Below, in pieces: positions 61,717-64,000 of a stretch of DNA of 64,000 nt. Source of the stretch: Paenibacillus fonticola DSM 21315 (GTDB lineage: Bacteria; Bacillota; Bacilli; Paenibacillales; Paenibacillaceae); NCBI RefSeq assembly GCF_000381905.1, contig NZ_KB907255.1:130612-194611 (forward strand), read 5' to 3'. A model generated the notes under the pieces. It had not been told where the DNA came from. It did no database searches and was given only the letters and a program-made list of their open reading frames with translations. Numbering within the stretch: position 1 is the stretch's first letter; the number at the start of each line of letters is the position of its first letter. A program made the position numbers and the translations under genes.

Positions 61717-64000
61717 TTATCGCGTTGCAAATGCTCTTACAATCATCGCGGCGGCTTCTGCCCGTGTTGCTTCTCCCTGTGGCTGAAGCTTATCGGCCGT
61801 GATTCCTACCAAAATTCCGTTAGCAATGGCCGTGTTTATATCTTCTTGTGCCCATTTCGAAACGGACTCTGCATCTTTGTACGTCATTTTTGCAGAAGCA
61901 GGTTTTAATTCCAATGCCTTCACAAGCATCACGGCCATCTGCTCGCGTGAAATGCGATCGTTTGCTCCAAATTGCTTATCGGAGTATCCACTTACGATCC
62001 CTTTTTCGTGCGCCGCAGCAATATAATTACGGGCCCAATGGTTGGCTGTATCATCAAATCTTTTACTACCTTCGAGTGGCTCCAATCCGAGTGCACGTAC
62101 AAGTAAGGTTGTAAATTCTGCCCGGGTCACCTTTTGATTCGGAGCAAACGTTCCATCCGGCAAGCCATGGATGATCCCCTGTTCCACCAACTGGACTATA
62201 GCACTCTCCGCCCAGTGCCCTTTAACGTCAGTCGGTTGCTTACCTTTCGAAGCTTCCTCTCCTTGCTCATAGGCGGCGCGGCTTGTATCTAAGAAAATCC
62301 CGATAATCGTCGGCTCAGCAACCTCTCCGGAAACTGTCTTATCGGTTTGGTTGACTACCGGGTTGCTTAGTTCTTTCCACTTGCCTTCTTTTGATGACCA
62401 CTGATAAAGGACAAGTTGCGACCATTCTTGGGCAGTTAACGTGGAGGAAACCTTCAGCGTAATCTGTTGTGCTTTGTTCCAAGAAACGAATTTATCCGTG
62501 CTCAGCTTATACGCTTCTTCTAAAAATCGCACACTGGCAGGATAGGTCGGTAAATCTGTACCTGTTATTTGTTCAACAGTCAATGTGACATCTTCGGAGA
62601 TTGAATCCGGCAGCACTTTTACCGTTATCGCTCCAGACGTCACGACTCCACCGTTCGCTTTTGAAATCTTTTGTTTAGCCGTTGCTTTATCTGTCGTTGT
62701 CGGAATTCCTCCGCCACCACCAAAAACTGAACCACCCGAACCCGAACCTGAACCTGGGGGATTTACTTTCTGGTCATCATAGGCTACAAAAGTGGTAAAA
62801 TGCTTCGTCCAAATGACGAGATCTTTGCCGACATTGATTTTTGCCTCTCCATTACCATTTATCTCTCGACTAGCTGTCTCCAACGTATCCGCAGAAAGTT
62901 CCTGATCTATTGGGTGGAATTTACCTTGCTTAATGTAGCCCGTTTTTCGGCCTGCTTGCCCAGGAATGACAAGTCTTACTGGCTGATCAAAAAGCAGTTC
63001 CTGATCGCTAAGTCCGACTTCGATAACAGTAAGTATAGATGTTGCACCGGCAACCGATACGCTGTTGTTCGGTCTGACTGCAGGCAGCATAATGCTTCCA
63101 TCCCAATTAGCTGCCCCACTGATTAGAGTTCCTTTGGGAACCAACATCTCAACTTGACCGGCAGGCGTTTGCATTTCCGCTTTAATTAGCGGTGATGTGG
63201 CCACCTTCAAACTCTCATTCACTTGTTGAGCATCATATTGCAACTTGCTATTGTCCGCTAGGTTCGTTACCGTTACGGTAAATCCATCTTTTCCAACCGG
63301 TATCGTTTGGTGGGGATTGTTAATTTCTACTTTTTTATCATGTACTGTGACGGGTATTCGTGCCCACTCTATTTGGTCTAGCGAGTGGACGGTAATCATC
63401 GCCGTACCTCCCCCTACTGCTGTGACTTCCCCTTCCCGGCTAACCTCTGCTACCTTTTCATTGGTGCTCGACCAGAGCAATGTATTGAAGGTAGCGTTTG
63501 TCGGTACAAGGGTTGGTCGCAGTTTGGCGGGCTGATCGCCAACGGTAAGAACGAGCCTTTCCGGATTAACGATTATAGAGGTAATCGGTATGAAGTCAAT
63601 TTTTGTAAGTGAAAAATCCTTGTTTGATAAGTTGTTGTAATAGGCTGCCGTTGGTGTGAAATCTGTGATGAGGTTGCCCGATAAGTACAGGGTGTAAAGA
63701 TTTTTCAAATTACTTAATGCTTCAATTCCCGTAATTCGGTTCTTACTTAATTCTGCGGTCCACAGCATCGTCAAATTCGCCAACGGTGTAATATCTTCGA
63801 TCTGATTATTACTCAATATTAGATATCGCAATTCGCTGAGTTGGCTTAGCACATCGATATGCTTAATCTGATTATCTGCTAAGTCGAGGGTTCTTATATT
63901 CGTAAGCTTCCCTAATACACTTATATCTTCTATTTGGTTATCACCCAGGTTGAGAGTCTCTATTTTTTTCAACTGTTCCAAACGTGTAATATCTTTTACA
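61717..64000 (-). CDS. Surface protein with leucine-rich repeats, Big_2-like and three SLH domains (5' end outside window)
   Basis: The frame is open to the right window edge (761 codons visible), so the true start lies beyond 64000. The visible part begins with ~22-aa leucine-rich repeats (IETLNLGDNQIEDISVLGKL). A Big_2-like domain follows (VNPERLVLTVGDQPAKLRP, TVHSLDQ), then a long beta-rich region, a Pro/Gly/Ser linker (PGSGSGSGGSVFGGGGG), and three SLH repeats at the end (GHWAESAIVQLVEQGII, NHWARNYIAAAHEKGIV, KWAQEDINTAIANGIL). SLH domains bind pyruvylated secondary cell-wall polymer, so this is a cell-surface protein, perhaps an adhesin. A signal peptide should lie upstream. Confidence 0.9.
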   Translation of the reverse strand, partial: VKDITRLEQLKKIETLNLGDNQIEDISVLGKLTNIRTLDLADNQIKHIDVLSQLSELRYLILSNNQIEDITPLANLTMLWTAELSKNRITGIEALSNLKNLYTLYLSGNLITDFTPTAAYYNNLSNKDFSLTKIDFIPITSIIVNPERLVLTVGDQPAKLRPTLVPTNATFNTLLWSSTNEKVAEVSREGEVTAVGGGTAMITVHSLDQIEWARIPVTVHDKKVEINNPHQTIPVGKDGFTVTVTNLADNSKLQYDAQQVNESLKVATSPLIKAEMQTPAGQVEMLVPKGTLISGAANWDGSIMLPAVRPNNSVSVAGATSILTVIEVGLSDQELLFDQPVRLVIPGQAGRKTGYIKQGKFHPIDQELSADTLETASREINGNGEAKINVGKDLVIWTKHFTTFVAYDDQKVNPPGSGSGSGGSVFGGGGGIPTTTDKATAKQKISKANGGVVTSGAITVKVLPDSISEDVTLTVEQITGTDLPTYPASVRFLEEAYKLSTDKFVSWNKAQQITLKVSSTLTAQEWSQLVLYQWSSKEGKWKELSNPVVNQTDKTVSGEVAEPTIIGIFLDTSRAAYEQGEEASKGKQPTDVKGHWAESAIVQLVEQGIIHGLPDGTFAPNQKVTRAEFTTLLVRALGLEPLEGSKRFDDTANHWARNYIAAAHEKGIVSGYSDKQFGANDRISREQMAVMLVKALELKPASAKMTYKDAESVSKWAQEDINTAIANGILVGITADKLQPQGEATRAEAAAMIVRAFATR

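Overview
The window looks like chromosomal DNA of a plant-polysaccharide-degrading Bacillota, most likely Paenibacillus or a close relative. The evidence is GGAGG-type ribosome binding sites with frequent GTG and TTG starts, YesM/YesN-type two-component pairs, Lpl-type sugar ABC transporters, CcpA cre sites, a YdbS/YdbT pair of PH-domain proteins, PadR-DUF1700-DUF4097 genes and an S-layer-homology protein. The assignment rests on gene content and style only; no database was searched.

Bases 1-11,750 hold L-rhamnose and sugar-sensing genes. A YesM/YesN-type kinase and regulator lie downstream of a three-gene rhamnose operon (mutarotase, MFS sugar porter, L-rhamnose isomerase). A second kinase and regulator form a three-component system with a sugar-binding lipoprotein. 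Bases 11,750-18,215 are unusual: several unrelated tandem-repeat arrays, a group II intron whose reverse transcriptase has lost its catalytic core in frame, and a few housekeeping-type genes (iron-type alcohol dehydrogenase, azoreductase, methyltransferase).

Bases 18,216-21,703 encode a lipoprotein, an unknown two-TM protein and the YdbS/YdbT-like pair. Bases 22,131-36,314 look like a rhamnogalacturonan-utilisation locus: one operon with a solute-binding lipoprotein, two permeases, a TIM-barrel isomerase, an unfamiliar predicted toroid protein and a large GH105-like enzyme with low-complexity inserts, plus two AraC regulators and a separate YteR-like GH105 hydrolase. The operon lies downstream of a cre site.

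Bases 36,360-47,294 form a second carbohydrate locus. A seven-gene operon (ribose-type ABC transporter, GH3 hydrolase, esterase, beta-phosphoglucomutase-like HAD protein) is divergent from a regulator that fuses an AraC DNA-binding domain to a GH39-like glycosidase domain. Bases 47,295-48,313 contain gene debris and a small inverted-repeat element.

Bases 48,314-61,430 are visibly more AT-rich and carry envelope or antimicrobial-response modules: a sigma factor with a probable anti-sigma membrane protein, a three-gene ABC exporter divergent from a LytTR/GHKL two-component system, and a PadR-DUF1700-DUF4097-MacB-type ABC operon. Beside the latter is a striking protein joining an alpha/beta-hydrolase fold, lacking its catalytic Ser and His, to a SARP-type activator. 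The window ends inside a cell-surface protein with leucine-rich repeats, a Big_2-like domain and three SLH repeats.
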